Notes: generated by a model not told the origin, from the sequence alone. Shown: positions 25,821 to 34,044, counted from the stretch's first letter. The stretch is 64,000 nt of DNA from Geodermatophilus bullaregiensis (GCF_016907675.1 NZ_JAFBCJ010000001.1:1054001-1118000), one strand, 5' to 3'. Program-made: numbers and translations.

Positions 25821-25832
25821 TGACACGTTTCA
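25821..25832. promoter_or_regulatory. second LacI-type operator, on the regulator side
   Basis: TGACACGTTTCA shares the half-site CGTTTCA with the operator at 25712 and overlaps a TTGACA hexamer (25820-25825) that could be the -35 box for lacI-lutABC. No convincing -10 is seen 16-18 bp downstream. The two operators are about 109 bp centre to centre, so a looped tetramer is conceivable. Confidence 0.65.
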
Positions 25833-25901
25833 GGCCGTAGGGTGACCATCGCCGCACGGCGCCCCTCCGGGCGCCTCCCCCGGCCAGCGCGAGGAGGCGC
25901 C

Positions 25902-26927
25902 GTGACCGCGAGCATCCGCGACGTCGCCGAGCACGCCGGCGTCTCGGTGGGCACGGTCAGCAACGTCCTCAACCGGCCCGACGTGGTCAGCGCGCCGACC
26001 CGGGCCCGGGTCCTCGGCGCCATCGCCGCGCTCGGGTTCGTCCGCAACGAGTCCGCCCGCCACCTGCGCGCCGGGCACAGCCGCACCGTCGGCCTGGTCG
26101 TGCTCGACATCGCCAACCCGTTCTTCACCGACGTCGCCCGCGGGGTCGAGGACGTCGTCAACGGCGCTGGCCTGGCGCTGATCCTCTGCAACTCCGACGA
26201 CCGCCCGGAGAAGGAGTCCGCCCACCTCGACGTGCTCGCCGAGCAGCGGGTGCAGGGCGTCCTCATCACCCCCACCGCGGAGCTCACCCCGCACCTGCAG
26301 ACGCTGCGCCGCCGCGGCGTCCCGGTGGTGCTGGTCGACCGGCGCGCGCCCGGGCGCGACCAGTGCTCCGTCGCCGTCGACGACGTCCTCGGTGGGCGAC
26401 TGGCGGCCGAGCACCTGCTCGAGCGCGGGCACCGGCGGATCGCCTTCATCGGCGGCGCGTCGGGGCTGCCGCAGGTGCAGGAGCGGCACGCCGGCGTCGA
26501 GGCCGCGGTGCGGGAGGCCACCGGGGGCGACGACGCGCTGCTGGTCCTCTCCCCCGAGGCGCTCACCGTCGAGGCCGGCCGGGAGGCCGCCGCCCGCATC
26601 GTCGGCATGCCCGCGTCCCGCCGGCCGACCGCCGCCGTCTGCGCCAACGACCTCATGGCCCTCGGGGTGCTGCAGGAGATGGTGCGCCAGGGTGTGCGGG
26701 TGCCCGACGAGTTCGCCATCGTCGGCTACGACGACATCGACTTCGCCGCGGCCGCCGCCGTCCCGCTCACCTCGGTGCGCAAGCCGCGCCAGGAGCTCGG
26801 GTCGCGGGCGGCGCAGCTGCTGCTCGACGAGGCCCGCGGCGAGGGGCACGAGCACGTCCAGCAGGTCTTCGAGCCGACGCTCGTCGTCCGCGAGTCCAGC
26901 CGGGTCCGCCGCAGCGGCGGACGCTGA
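25902..26927 (+). CDS. LacI-family regulator of rhamnose and lactate genes
   Basis: 341 residues. N-terminal LacI helix-turn-helix and hinge (IRDVAEHAGVSVGTVSNVLNRPDVVSAPTRARVLGAIAALGFVRNESARHLRAG), then a periplasmic-binding-protein-like sensor (VGLVVLDIANPFFTDVARG, IAFIGG, VCANDLMALGVLQ, IVGYDDIDFA). GTG at 25902 is preferred because GAGGAGG lies 5-6 nt upstream; the frame is open further upstream without homology. It is divergent from the rhamnose operon and 10 bp from lutA, so it probably controls both. The inducer is likely a rhamnose-pathway sugar; this is inferred from position. Confidence 0.92.
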   Translation: MTASIRDVAEHAGVSVGTVSNVLNRPDVVSAPTRARVLGAIAALGFVRNESARHLRAGHSRTVGLVVLDIANPFFTDVARGVEDVVNGAGLALILCNSDDRPEKESAHLDVLAEQRVQGVLITPTAELTPHLQTLRRRGVPVVLVDRRAPGRDQCSVAVDDVLGGRLAAEHLLERGHRRIAFIGGASGLPQVQERHAGVEAAVREATGGDDALLVLSPEALTVEAGREAAARIVGMPASRRPTAAVCANDLMALGVLQEMVRQGVRVPDEFAIVGYDDIDFAAAAAVPLTSVRKPRQELGSRAAQLLLDEARGEGHEHVQQVFEPTLVVRESSRVRRSGGR

Positions 26928-26937
26928 AGGGAGTTCC

Positions 26938-27711
26938 ATGAGGGTCGCGCTCTTCGCCACCTGCCTGGTGGACACGGTGGTGCCGCAGGTCGCCCGGGCG
27001 ACGGCGGCGCTGCTGGAACGGCTCGGCCACGAGGTGGTCGTGCCGTCCGGGCAGGCCTGCTGCGGTCAGATGCACGTCAACACCGGCTACCGGCGCGAGG
27101 CGGTGCCCATCGTGGCCAACCACCTGCGCGCCTTCGCCGGCGCGGAGGCGATCGTGTCGCCGTCCGGGTCCTGCGTCGCCTCGATCCACCACCAGCAGGC
27201 GATGGTGCTGCGCCGGGCCGGCGAGCACGCCCTGGCCGACGAGGCCGAGGCGCTGGCCGCGCGCACCTACGAGCTGTCGCAGTTCCTGGTCGACGTCCTG
27301 GGCGTCACCGACGTCGGCGCCTACTACCCGCACCGGGTGACCTACCACCCGACCTGCCACTCGCTGCGGCTGCTCAAGGTCGGTGACCGGCCGCTGCAGC
27401 TGCTGCGTGCCGTGCGCGGGCTGGAGCTGGTGGAGCTGCCGGGCGCGGAGTCCTGCTGCGGCTTCGGCGGCACCTTCTCGGTCAAGAACGCCGACACCTC
27501 GACCGCGATGCTCACCGACAAGATGGCCAACGTGCTGTCCACGCACGCCGAGGTCTGCACCGCCGGCGACGCCTCCTGCCTGATGCACATCGGCGGCGGG
27601 TTGTCCCGGCTGCGCTCGGGCACGCGGACGGTGCACCTGGCCGAGATCCTCGCCTCGACGGAGGACGCCGTGACCCCGCACCAGACCACCCGCCCGGCGG
27701 TGACCGCGTGA
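26938..27711 (+). CDS. lutA: L-lactate oxidation complex subunit LutA
   Basis: 257 residues of the YkgE/LutA family with two cysteine-rich CCG domains: QACCGQMHVNTGY in the first half and ESCCGFGGTFSVK in the second, with HPTCHS between. CCG domains bind iron-sulfur clusters. LutABC oxidises L-lactate to pyruvate at the membrane independently of FMN lactate dehydrogenases. ATG at 26938 with GAAGGGAG upstream. Here the lactate would come from the RhaEW enzyme of the divergent operon. Confidence 0.93.
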   Translation: MRVALFATCLVDTVVPQVARATAALLERLGHEVVVPSGQACCGQMHVNTGYRREAVPIVANHLRAFAGAEAIVSPSGSCVASIHHQQAMVLRRAGEHALADEAEALAARTYELSQFLVDVLGVTDVGAYYPHRVTYHPTCHSLRLLKVGDRPLQLLRAVRGLELVELPGAESCCGFGGTFSVKNADTSTAMLTDKMANVLSTHAEVCTAGDASCLMHIGGGLSRLRSGTRTVHLAEILASTEDAVTPHQTTRPAVTA

Positions 27712-27784
27712 CCGAGCTCGCGAGGTCACGCACGTGCACGGCACCACTGGGCGCGAGCCCGACGAGCGCCGGCGAGGAGGACTC

Positions 27785-29329
27785 GTGACCACGACCCCGG
27801 AGGACCTGCGCACCGACCAGACGCCGCTGGCACCGGGAGCGCCCCGGTCGGGGACGACGTTCCTCGGCCTGCCGACGGCGCCCCGCGGCGTCGGCCACCT
27901 GCGCGGCGACCGCTCCTTCCCCGACGCCGCCCGCGACGCGCTGCGCGACGGGCAGCTGCGGGCCAACCTCGGCCACGCGACGACGACGATCCGCGGCAAG
28001 CGTGCCCGGGTCGTCGCCGAGCTGCCCGACTGGGCGCAGCTGCGCGCCGCCGGCAGCGCGCTGAAGACCGCCACCATGGCCCGCCTCGACGAGCACCTCG
28101 AGGAGCTCGAGCGGCAGGTGACCGCCCGCGGCGGCACCGTGCACTGGGCCCGCGACGCCGCCGAGGCCAACCGCATCGTCACCGAGCTGGTGCAGGCCAC
28201 CGGCAGCGACGAGGTGGTCAAGGTCAAGTCGATGGCCACCCAGGAGATCGGCCTCAACGAGGCGCTCGAGGCCGCGGGCATCACCGCGCACGAGACCGAC
28301 CTCGCCGAGCTGATCGTGCAGCTCGGCGACGACAAGCCGTCGCACATCCTGGTGCCGGCGATCCACAAGAACCGCGCCGAGATCCGCGAGATCTTCCTGC
28401 GGACCATGCCGCAGTTCCAGGGCGAGGGCGCCGACCGCGACCTCCCCGACGAGCCGCGCCGGCTGGCGATGGCCGCACGCGCGCACCTGCGCGAGCGGTT
28501 CCTGCGCGCCCGGGTGGCGATCAGCGGCGCCAACTTCGCCGTCGCCGAGACCGGCACCCTCGCCGTCGTCGAGAGCGAGGGCAACGGCCGGATGTGCCTG
28601 ACCCTGCCCGAGACGCTGATCACCGTCATGGGCATCGAGAAGCTGGTGCCCACCTGGCGCGACCTCGAGGTGTTCCTCCAGCTGCTGCCCCGCTCCTCCA
28701 CCGGCGAGCGGATGAACCCCTACACCTCGACGTGGGCCGGCGTGACCCCCGGCGACGGGCCCCAGGACTTCCACCTGGTGCTGCTGGACAACGGCCGGAC
28801 GGCGGTGCTCGCCGACGAGGTGGGCCGCCAGGCGCTGCACTGCATCCGCTGCTCGGCCTGCCTCAACGTCTGCCCGGTGTACGAGCGCACCGGCGGGCAC
28901 TCCTACGGCTCGGTGTACCCCGGCCCGATCGGGGCGATCCTGTCCCCGCAGCTGACCGGCGTCGAGGACAACGCGTCGCTGCCGTACGCGTCGAGCCTGT
29001 GCGGCGCCTGCTACGACGTCTGCCCGGTGGCCATCGACATCCCCTCGGTCCTGGTGCACCTGCGCGCCGAGCACGTCGAGGCGCAGGAGAAGCCGACGGC
29101 GGAGTCGGTGGCCTTCCGGGCGCTGGCCACCGCGATGTCGCACCCGCGGCTGTGGCGGCTGGCGCAGCGCGCGGCGTCGCTGGGCCGGCTGCTGTCCCGC
29201 GGGAAGCCGACGATGCCGAACGCGCTGCCGTTCCCCGCCTCGGCGTGGACCCGCAGCCGCGACCTGCCGACCCCGCCGGCGGAGACCTTCACGTCGCAGT
29301 GGGCGCGCGAGCACGGGGGCCGCAAGTGA
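27785..29329 (+). CDS. lutB: L-lactate oxidation iron-sulfur protein LutB
   Basis: 514 residues. Residues up to about 320 are the YkgF/LutB LUD domain (LRANLGHATTTIRGKRA, VKVKSMATQEIGLNE). Two 4Fe-4S motifs follow: CIRCSACLNVCPVYE and SLCGACYDVCPVAIDIP. A C-terminal helical region completes the usual length. GTG at 27785 is chosen because GAGGAGGAC precedes it; a GTG 51 bases upstream is less likely. The stop overlaps the lutC start. Confidence 0.95.
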   Translation: MTTTPEDLRTDQTPLAPGAPRSGTTFLGLPTAPRGVGHLRGDRSFPDAARDALRDGQLRANLGHATTTIRGKRARVVAELPDWAQLRAAGSALKTATMARLDEHLEELERQVTARGGTVHWARDAAEANRIVTELVQATGSDEVVKVKSMATQEIGLNEALEAAGITAHETDLAELIVQLGDDKPSHILVPAIHKNRAEIREIFLRTMPQFQGEGADRDLPDEPRRLAMAARAHLRERFLRARVAISGANFAVAETGTLAVVESEGNGRMCLTLPETLITVMGIEKLVPTWRDLEVFLQLLPRSSTGERMNPYTSTWAGVTPGDGPQDFHLVLLDNGRTAVLADEVGRQALHCIRCSACLNVCPVYERTGGHSYGSVYPGPIGAILSPQLTGVEDNASLPYASSLCGACYDVCPVAIDIPSVLVHLRAEHVEAQEKPTAESVAFRALATAMSHPRLWRLAQRAASLGRLLSRGKPTMPNALPFPASAWTRSRDLPTPPAETFTSQWAREHGGRK

Positions 29330-29952
29330 GCGCCCGCGAGGAGGTGCTCGGCCGGATCCGCACCGCGCTCGGGGAGACCCGCGCGCCGGTGCCGGAGGTG
29401 CTGCGCGACTACCGCGCCACCGACGACCGCCCGGCCGACGTCCTGCTCGACGTCCTCGTCGACCGGCTCGAGGACTACAAGGCCTCGGTGCTGCGCTGCG
29501 GTCCGGACGACGTCGCCGCCAGCGTGTCCGCGGCGCTGGACGCCGGCCTCGGTGCCGGGTGGGCGCCGGGGTCGGTCGTGGCCGCGCCGGGGCTGCCCGA
29601 CGCGTGGCGGCCCGGCGGCCTCGACACCGACGACGACCGGCCGCCGGTGCGGCTGGCCGACCGCGCCGCCGCGCTCACCGCCGTCGCCGTGGCGATCGCC
29701 GAGACGGGCACGCTGGTCCTCGACGGGACGCCGGCCTGCGGACGCCGGGCGCTGTCGCTGCTGCCCGACTGCCTGGTGTGCGTGGTGACCGCCGACCAGG
29801 TGGTCGGCGGGGTGCCCGAGGGCCTGGCCCGGCTGGACCCGCTGCGCCCGCTGACGATGATCAGCGGGCCGTCGGCCACCAGCGACATCGAGCTGGAGCG
29901 GGTCGAGGGCGTGCACGGCCCGCGCACGCTGGTCGTCGTCCTCGTCGGCTGA
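29326..29952 (+). CDS. lutC: L-lactate oxidation subunit LutC
   Basis: 208 residues of the LUD (YkgG/LutC) family: EEVLGRIRTAL at the N-terminus, AIAETGTLVLDG and SGPSATSDIELERVEGVHGPRTLVVVLV at the C-terminus are diagnostic. GTG at 29326 overlaps the lutB stop by 4 bp. It completes the LutABC set and is the last gene of the lacI-lutABC unit; the family A repeat begins 12 bp after its stop. Confidence 0.94.
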   Translation: MSAREEVLGRIRTALGETRAPVPEVLRDYRATDDRPADVLLDVLVDRLEDYKASVLRCGPDDVAASVSAALDAGLGAGWAPGSVVAAPGLPDAWRPGGLDTDDDRPPVRLADRAAALTAVAVAIAETGTLVLDGTPACGRRALSLLPDCLVCVVTADQVVGGVPEGLARLDPLRPLTMISGPSATSDIELERVEGVHGPRTLVVVLVG

Positions 29953-29963
29953 GGCGCCGCGAC

Positions 29964-30039
29964 GATCAGGTGACCTGATCGTCGCGCGTCCTCCCCGGCG
30001 GTGCACGATCGGGGAGGACGCGCTGCGGTGCGGGAGGAC
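29964..30039 (+). repeat. 76-bp intergenic repeat, family A, copy 3
   Basis: Palindrome GATCAGGTGACCTGATC (29964-29980), arm GCGCGTCCTCCCC (29984-29996), 14-nt loop, arm GGGGAGGACGCGC (30011-30023), tail TGCGGTGCGGGAGGAC (30024-30039). It sits between the convergent ends of lutC and the thioredoxin-fold gene (18 bp from the latter). Confidence 0.85.
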
Positions 30040-30057
30040 GAGCGCGGTGCCGCGGGC

Positions 30058-30423
30058 TCAGCGCCGGTCGATCGGCTCGGGGAACACCGCGCGCACCGCG
30101 GGCATGTCCAGCTCGCGGACCGTGGCGACCAGCAGGTCGAGCGAGTCGCCGGGCAGCCAGCCGGGCTCGGCGAACACCAGCACGCCGTCGCGGAAGACCA
30201 TGAGGGTGGGCGCCGAGCGCACGCCCACCTCGGCGGTCAGCCCGGTCTCGGCCTCGGTGTCGACGGTGGCGAAGACGAGGTCGGGGTGCCGCACCGACGC
30301 GGCCTCGAACACCGCGGCGAACGCCCGGCTGGACCCCGACCGGGACGAGCGGAAGTCGACCAGCACGATGCCCGGCACGTGCACCGTGGCCGCGAAGTCG
30401 GCGGCGCCCAGCGACACGGTCAC
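30058..30423 (-). CDS. thioredoxin-fold protein lacking the CxxC active site
   Basis: About 121 residues. The sequence follows thioredoxin closely: VLVDFRSSRSGSSRAFAAVFEAASVRHPDLVFATVDTEAE, GVRSAPTLMVFRDG (cis-Pro loop kept) and VFAEPG. However, the position of WAxWCGPC reads RSSRSGSS: both tryptophans are Arg and both cysteines are Ser, so it cannot do dithiol chemistry. It may be a binding or chaperone-like thioredoxin-fold protein. GTG at 30423 is chosen from the family N-terminus; the frame is open for 19 more codons upstream. Confidence 0.8.
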   Translation of the reverse strand: MTVSLGAADFAATVHVPGIVLVDFRSSRSGSSRAFAAVFEAASVRHPDLVFATVDTEAETGLTAEVGVRSAPTLMVFRDGVLVFAEPGWLPGDSLDLLVATVRELDMPAVRAVFPEPIDRR

Positions 30424-30495
30424 CCCGCCGAGTGTGCTCCCCCTCCGGCCCGGGGGCAGCCGACCGGGTCCCCGGGTCACAGCCGCCCCGCCGGG

Positions 30496-31200
30496 TCAGC
30501 GCGCGGTGAGGTAGGCGACGACGAGGTCGCCGAGCATCCGGCGCTGCTGGTCGCGACGCTCCGGGTCGAGCATGTCCCGGCCGAAGAGGGCGCGCCACGT
30601 GTACCGGTTCGCCGTCCGGTAGATGCAGAAGCCGCTGATCACCTGGTGCACGTCCAGCGCCTCGACGTCGTCCCGGAAGACGCCTGCCTCCCGCCCGCGG
30701 GCGAGGATGCGGCCGAGGACGTCCAGGGCGCGGGTGTTGAGGTTGGACAGCCGCTCGGAGCGGGCGATGTGCTCGGCGCGGTGGATGTTCTCGATGCTGA
30801 CCAGCCGGATGAAGTCCGGGTGGGCCTCGTGGTGGTCGAAGGTCAGCCCGGCCAGCGCGCGGATGGCGTCGACCGGGTCCAGGTGCTCGACGTCGAGCCG
30901 CTGCTCGAGGCCGCGGATCCGGCCGTAGGACCGCTCGAGGACGGCGACGTAGAGCTGCTCCTTGCCGCCGAAGTAGTAGTAGATCATCCGCTTGGTCGTG
31001 CTCGTCTTCGCGGCGATCTCGTTGACCCGCGCCCCGGCGTACCCCCGGTCGGCGAACTCCTTGGTGGCCACGTCGAGGATCTCGGCGCGGGTCCGCTCGG
31101 CGTCCCGCTGCCTCGGCGGCCCGGGGACGGACTGCACGGAGGGAGTGGACCCGACCGGGCCGACGGGCTCGTCGGGCAGCGGCTGGGCGGCGGTCGACAC
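30496..31200 (-). CDS. TetR-family regulator
   Basis: 234 residues. A disordered N-terminal tail of about 30 residues precedes the TetR helix-turn-helix (RAEILDVATKEFADRGYAGARVNEIAAKTSTTKRMIYYYFGGKEQLYVAVLERSY). The C-terminal domain (LDVEHLDPVDAIRALAGLTFDHHEAHPDFIRLVSIEN) is of the TetR_C type common near aromatic-acid and shikimate catabolic genes. GTG at 31200, only 13 bp downstream of the Gfo/Idh gene stop on the same strand, so it is probably co-transcribed with it. The quinate/shikimate block next door is its likely target. Confidence 0.9.
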   Translation of the reverse strand: MSTAAQPLPDEPVGPVGSTPSVQSVPGPPRQRDAERTRAEILDVATKEFADRGYAGARVNEIAAKTSTTKRMIYYYFGGKEQLYVAVLERSYGRIRGLEQRLDVEHLDPVDAIRALAGLTFDHHEAHPDFIRLVSIENIHRAEHIARSERLSNLNTRALDVLGRILARGREAGVFRDDVEALDVHQVISGFCIYRTANRYTWRALFGRDMLDPERRDQQRRMLGDLVVAYLTAR

Positions 31201-31213
31201 GGTGCGGACCCCT

Positions 31214-32311
31214 TCACGTCGGCGGACTGACCCCGAGCCTAGGACGGGCGCGGCCGTCCCCCGGCACGTCCACCGGCCGGCCCGTGCGGGCCGACTCGAC
31301 GACGGCCTCGAGCACCCGCAGGGTGGCCAGCCCGTCCCGGCCGCCGCAGACCGGCTCGGCCTCGCCGCGGACGACGGCGGCGAAGTGCTCGACCTGGGCC
31401 GCCAGCGGGTCGCGGCGCCCGACCGCGACGGTGGCGGTCTCGAACGGCTCCCACCACGAGGGAGGGCCGGCCTGGGTCCGCAGCCGCATGGTGGGGATCG
31501 ACAGCGACCCGGCCGTGCCGGCGAGGTGGTAGCAGTCCTCGTCCGGGTGGGACGGGTAGGCCGCGTCCTCCCCCGAGGTCTGCTCCCAGGAGCGGGGGGA
31601 GGCGGCCGCGTCGGAGAGCAGGACGGTGCCCAGCGCCCCGTCGGCGAAGGTGAGGACCACGGCGGCGGTGTCCTCCACCGGGAAGCCGCGGACGGCGTGC
31701 GACGTCGTGGCCTGCACCCGGACGACGTCGCCGACCAGCCACCGCAGGCCGTCGACCTCGTGCGCCAGGTTGAGCAGCACCGGCCCGCCGCCGGCCTGCC
31801 GGCGCCAGCCCCCGCCGACCTCGAAGTAGCCGTCGGGCTTGGCGAACAGCGCCGTCCCGACGACGGCGACGACCCGGCCGAGCGCACCGCCGCGCACGAC
31901 CTCCCGGGCGCGGGCCATGACCGGGCTGTGCCGGCGGTGGTGCCCCACGAGCAGCGGGACGCCGACCGCCTCGGCCGCCTCGACCAGCCGGGTGGCGGCC
32001 TCGACCGTGTCGGCGAGGGGCTTCTCCACCAGCACCGGCACGCCGGCCGCGACGCACGCCAGGCCGCCCTCGACGTGCAGCCGGTTCGGCGTGGCCAGCA
32101 CGACGCCGTCGGGCCGGTCCCGCTCGAGGAGCTCGGCCAGCGACCGGTACCGCGCGGCACCGTGCTCGTCGGCCAGCGCGTCGGCGAGCGGGGCGGGGCC
32201 GGCGACCGCGGCGAGCCGGGCGACGGGGCTGGCGGCGATCTCCTCGGCGTGCCGCCGCCCGATGGTGCCGGGGCCGACCACGGCGATCCGTACGGCAGGT
32301 CGTCGGGTCAC
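31214..32311 (-). CDS. Gfo/Idh/MocA-family oxidoreductase
   Basis: 365 residues. N-terminal NAD(P)-binding domain (VRIAVVGPGTIGRRHAEEI) and the family signature EKPLADTVEAATRLV with the catalytic Lys. The C-terminal alpha/beta domain contains LLNLAHEVDGLRWLVGDV, where the His is the usual substrate residue. Members oxidise sugars, inositols or shikimate-like polyols. GTG at 32311. It lies downstream of the MHS transporter, separated by a family B repeat, and may act on a quinate-like or polyol substrate; this is unproven. Confidence 0.88.
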   Translation of the reverse strand: MTRRPAVRIAVVGPGTIGRRHAEEIAASPVARLAAVAGPAPLADALADEHGAARYRSLAELLERDRPDGVVLATPNRLHVEGGLACVAAGVPVLVEKPLADTVEAATRLVEAAEAVGVPLLVGHHRRHSPVMARAREVVRGGALGRVVAVVGTALFAKPDGYFEVGGGWRRQAGGGPVLLNLAHEVDGLRWLVGDVVRVQATTSHAVRGFPVEDTAAVVLTFADGALGTVLLSDAAASPRSWEQTSGEDAAYPSHPDEDCYHLAGTAGSLSIPTMRLRTQAGPPSWWEPFETATVAVGRRDPLAAQVEHFAAVVRGEAEPVCGGRDGLATLRVLEAVVESARTGRPVDVPGDGRARPRLGVSPPT

Positions 32312-32375
32312 GTTGCCTCCCTGGCGGACGAGGCCGGTGGCCGGGCCGACGTCAGGTCGGCCCGGCCACCGGGGT

Positions 32376-32437
32376 GGCCCCCTCCAGTTCCCGCCGCGAG
32401 CCTCTGAGTGGCGGGAGCTGAAGGGGGCCCCTTCTCA
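32376..32437 (-). repeat. family B stop-codon hairpin repeat, copy 1
   Basis: Read on the minus strand, the element starts at the TGA stop of the transporter gene and forms a 20-bp stem (GGCCCCCTTCAGCTCCCGCC against its near-complement, two G-U pairs possible) around a 14-nt loop. It is the most regular fold of the family and is followed by the Gfo/Idh gene start 65 bp on. Likely serves as a transcription terminator or 3' stabiliser. Confidence 0.75.
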
Positions 32438-33823
32438 GAGCGAGGCGCGGATGCGCTCGTACTCCTCGCGCGGCACCACCGGGGCGTCGTCGCGGCCCAG
32501 GTCGTCCATGTGCACCCGGTGGGTCTCCCGGGCCGACCAGGCGGCCGTCGCCGCGATGATCCCGATGCCGAGGGTGATGCTGCCGACGATCAACGGCACG
32601 TTGGCGTCACCAGGGGCGATGACCGCGTACAGGGTGGGCAGGAACGCGGTGATCAGCGTGCCCAGGTTCTGCGAGACCGCGAAGGCGGTGACGCGGGTCC
32701 GGGTGGGGAAGAGCTCCTGGTAGAAGGCCGGGAAGACCGCGTTGTAGCCCTGGTAGACGATGCCCCACATCAGGATGGCGAACACGAAGGCCCACGCCAC
32801 CGACCCCTGGCTGATCGCGTAGAGGTAGGCGAAGGACAGCGCCGTCGAGCCCAGGGCGCCGACGATGATGCAGGGCCGTCGGCCGATGCGGTCGGACAGG
32901 TTGCCGACGAAGGGGATCAGCAGCACGGCGACCGCGTTGCCCACCACGGAGATCCACAGGTAGGTGGCGGGGCTGAACTCGATGCCGTATGCCTCCTGCG
33001 TGGCGTAGGTGGCGCCGAACACGGTGGTCGCCACCGGGACGGCGTTCATCAGCGCCATGCAGATCACCCGGAGCATGTCCGGGCCGCTCTCCCGCACCGC
33101 CTGGACGATCGGCGCCTTGGGCACCGTGCCGTGCACGGCCTCCTCCTGGAAGGCCGGCGTCTCGTCGACCCGGCGTCGGATGATGACGCCGGCGACCACC
33201 ACGAGGGCGGACAGCAGGAACGGGATCCGCCAGCCCCAGGACTCGAACGCGTCCTCGGGCAGGATCGCCGCCAGCGGCAGGAACACCGCAGCGGCGAGGA
33301 TCTGCCCGGCCTGCACACCCTGCAGGGTGTAGCTGGCGTAGTAGCCGCGCCGGCCGAAGGGGGCGTGCTCGACGATCATCGCGCTGGCGCCGGAGATCTC
33401 CCCACCCACCGCGAAGCCCTGCACCAGTCGCAGCGCCACCAACAGTGCCGGGGCCAGCAGGCCGACCTGCTGGTAGGTGGGCAGCAGCGCGACGAGGAAC
33501 GTGGACACGCCCATCAGCAGCATGCAGAGCACCAGCACGTTCTTGCGGCCGCGGGTGTCACCCCAGTGGCCGAGGACGAACGCCCCGATCGGCCGGGCGA
33601 CGTAGCCCACCCCGAAGGTGGCCAGCGAGACGATGATCCCGATCTGCGGGTCGGACTCCGGGAAGAAGATCGTCGGGAACACCAGGGCGGCGGCCTGGGC
33701 GTAGATGAAGAAGTCGTAGTACTCCAGCGCGCTGCCCATCCAGCCGCTGGCCGCGGCCTTCCTGGGCGTCTTCTTGAACTCCTGGGGCTCGTGCGAGCCC
33801 GGCTCGGCCACTGCGTCGCGCAT
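32435..33823 (-). CDS. MHS-family (ShiA-like) shikimate/quinate importer
   Basis: 462 residues, 12 transmembrane segments, metabolite-H+ symporter subfamily of the MFS. Family motifs are ALEYYDFFIYAQAAALVFP at the first segment, GHWGDTRGRKNVLVL (loop 2-3), VQGFAVGGEISGASAMIVEHAP and GNLSDRIGRRPCI (loop 8-9). ATG at 33823; a longer frame upstream lacks homology. Divergent to the aroE/qsuB operon, which makes shikimate, quinate or a related acid the likely cargo. The stop codon is the first triplet of a family B repeat. Confidence 0.88.
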   Translation of the reverse strand: MRDAVAEPGSHEPQEFKKTPRKAAASGWMGSALEYYDFFIYAQAAALVFPTIFFPESDPQIGIIVSLATFGVGYVARPIGAFVLGHWGDTRGRKNVLVLCMLLMGVSTFLVALLPTYQQVGLLAPALLVALRLVQGFAVGGEISGASAMIVEHAPFGRRGYYASYTLQGVQAGQILAAAVFLPLAAILPEDAFESWGWRIPFLLSALVVVAGVIIRRRVDETPAFQEEAVHGTVPKAPIVQAVRESGPDMLRVICMALMNAVPVATTVFGATYATQEAYGIEFSPATYLWISVVGNAVAVLLIPFVGNLSDRIGRRPCIIVGALGSTALSFAYLYAISQGSVAWAFVFAILMWGIVYQGYNAVFPAFYQELFPTRTRVTAFAVSQNLGTLITAFLPTLYAVIAPGDANVPLIVGSITLGIGIIAATAAWSARETHRVHMDDLGRDDAPVVPREEYERIRASL

Positions 33824-33920
33824 CGGTCCTCCTGGGACGGGGGGTGCGCCGGTGGGCGCGGGGACGGCGGTGCTCGGTGCGGAGCGACCGTGGTGACCGG
33901 CACCACGACTGCAATGAACT

Positions 33921-33931
33921 ACTTGGTACAT
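33921..33931. promoter_or_regulatory. direct repeat ACTTGGTACAT, copy 1 (transporter side)
   Basis: ACTTGGTACAT recurs exactly at 34034-34044, in the same orientation, 113 bp away. On the minus strand this copy overlaps a possible -10 (TAATGT) for the transporter. Such a pair in a divergent control region is typical of binding sites for a shared regulator. Confidence 0.5.
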
Positions 33932-34008
33932 TAGCGTGGCGCAGAGCACAAGCCCCGCTCCTCAGCGGGCGCGGACGGCTCGCGGAGGCTGGCGCCCAGC
34001 GGCCGGAC

Positions 34009-34025
34009 GTGGTGTGCTGAACCAC
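34009..34025. promoter_or_regulatory. inverted repeat before the second ACTTGGTACAT site
   Basis: GTGGT-GTGCTGA-ACCAC, a 5-bp dyad with 7-bp spacer, 34 bp before the aroE start and 8 bp before the second direct repeat. It could be a separate operator or activator site; symmetry is the only evidence. Confidence 0.35.
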
Positions 34026-34033
34026 AACTCACC

Positions 34034-34044
34034 ACTTGGTACAT
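34034..34044. promoter_or_regulatory. direct repeat ACTTGGTACAT, copy 2 (aroE side)
   Basis: Identical to the copy at 33921. It overlaps a -10-like TACATA (34040-34045) about 14 bp before the GTG start of the dehydrogenase, so binding would repress. Confidence 0.5.
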
